Source: Betaproteobacteria bacterium
GTDB taxonomy: Bacteria; Pseudomonadota; Gammaproteobacteria; Burkholderiales; Usitatibacteraceae
DNA: 6,759 nucleotides
Reading direction: 5' to 3'
NCBI GenBank assembly: GCA_012274175.1
Contig: JAAOZZ010000105.1
Location: 1 to 6,759 of the forward strand
Numbering within the stretch: the stretch's first letter is position 1; every line of letters starts with the position of its first letter. The notes beneath the pieces are model-generated. The model was not told the DNA's origin, ran no database searches, and saw nothing but the letters and a program-made list of their open reading frames with translations. The translations under genes and the position numbers were made by a program. Positions 6,543 through 6,759 of this stretch are shown piece after piece.

Positions 6543-6759
6543 GATACTCGTAGCGCGGCTTACGACGATTCCACTGCCCGTGGTCAGCTGCTGTATCGCC
6601 GTGCCCGCAACCGGATCGTCGCTCGCTTCGAGCAGGATCTCGCCATCAGCTGCGACACCACCGACAACGCGCTGCACATCCGCTATCGCCAGACCGCCTT
6701 TAGTTTCTACTCGGCTCGCGAAGGCCTCGAGCGGCCCAGCGTGTACGGGTCGCGCACAA
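6543..6759 (+). other. Foreign-looking tail, possible plus-strand coding fragment running off the end
   Basis: The minus-strand frame of TctA stays open here but gives no TctA-like sequence. The plus frame starting at 6543 is open for all 72 codons to the window end and reads DTRSAAYDDSTARGQLLYRR, later ARFEQDLAISCDTTDN and ALHIRYRQTAFSFYSAREGL. Counting by hand, G+C by codon position in this frame is about 62, 54 and 75 percent (first, second, third). That is the order expected of a real gene, and it fits worse for the minus frame. Third-position G+C looks lower than in the operon. No start codon or ribosome-binding site is visible, so it would be an internal fragment. I do not recognise the family. 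Confidence 0.4.

Noticed and set aside
6541..6759. Second open plus-strand frame in the tail
   Set aside because: Its translation is Ser/Thr/Pro/Ala-rich, typical of off-frame shadows in this window, and its codon-position G+C does not fit coding.

Overview
The window is GC-rich, has strong G/C bias at third codon positions, and consists of tightly packed genes. The mix of a tripartite tricarboxylate transporter (TctA) permease, a YtcJ-type amidohydrolase, an amidase and an OrdL/PuuB-like flavoprotein suggests a betaproteobacterium (Burkholderiales-like) or a similar GC-rich proteobacterium. This assignment is inferred from gene content and composition only. Both ends look like rearrangement or assembly joins.

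Layout. Positions 1-375 form a fold-back: two 148-bp arms (1-148 and 228-375) match as reverse complements at 145 of 148 positions around a 79-bp centre. The minus strand of 1-234 encodes the N-terminal part of an amidase, including its catalytic lysine. The plus strand from about 229 encodes the rest of what appears to be the same amidase. A plus-strand operon follows: amidase (to 1326), amidohydrolase family 3 (1326-2993), CobW/COG0523 GTPase (2986-3957) and FAD-dependent amine-type oxidoreductase (3954-5321). Neighbouring genes overlap by 1, 8 and 4 bp. After a 161-bp gap comes a 59-residue conserved-looking hypothetical protein (5483-5662), then two back-to-back hairpins (5643-5660 and 5665-5693) at a convergent junction. 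The C-terminal part of a TctA permease lies on the minus strand (5697 to about 6542). The last ~215 bp do not look like TctA; their base composition by codon position fits a plus-strand coding fragment running off the end.

How the genes could work together (inference). The amidase and amidohydrolase would cut C-N bonds in an imported amide or amine compound. The GTPase may deliver or manage metal for the amidohydrolase. The flavoprotein would oxidise a released amine. The TTT permease would be a nearby uptake route for carboxylate-type substrates. No substrate can be named from the sequence. No CRISPR array, tRNA, rRNA, insertion sequence or defence system is visible.
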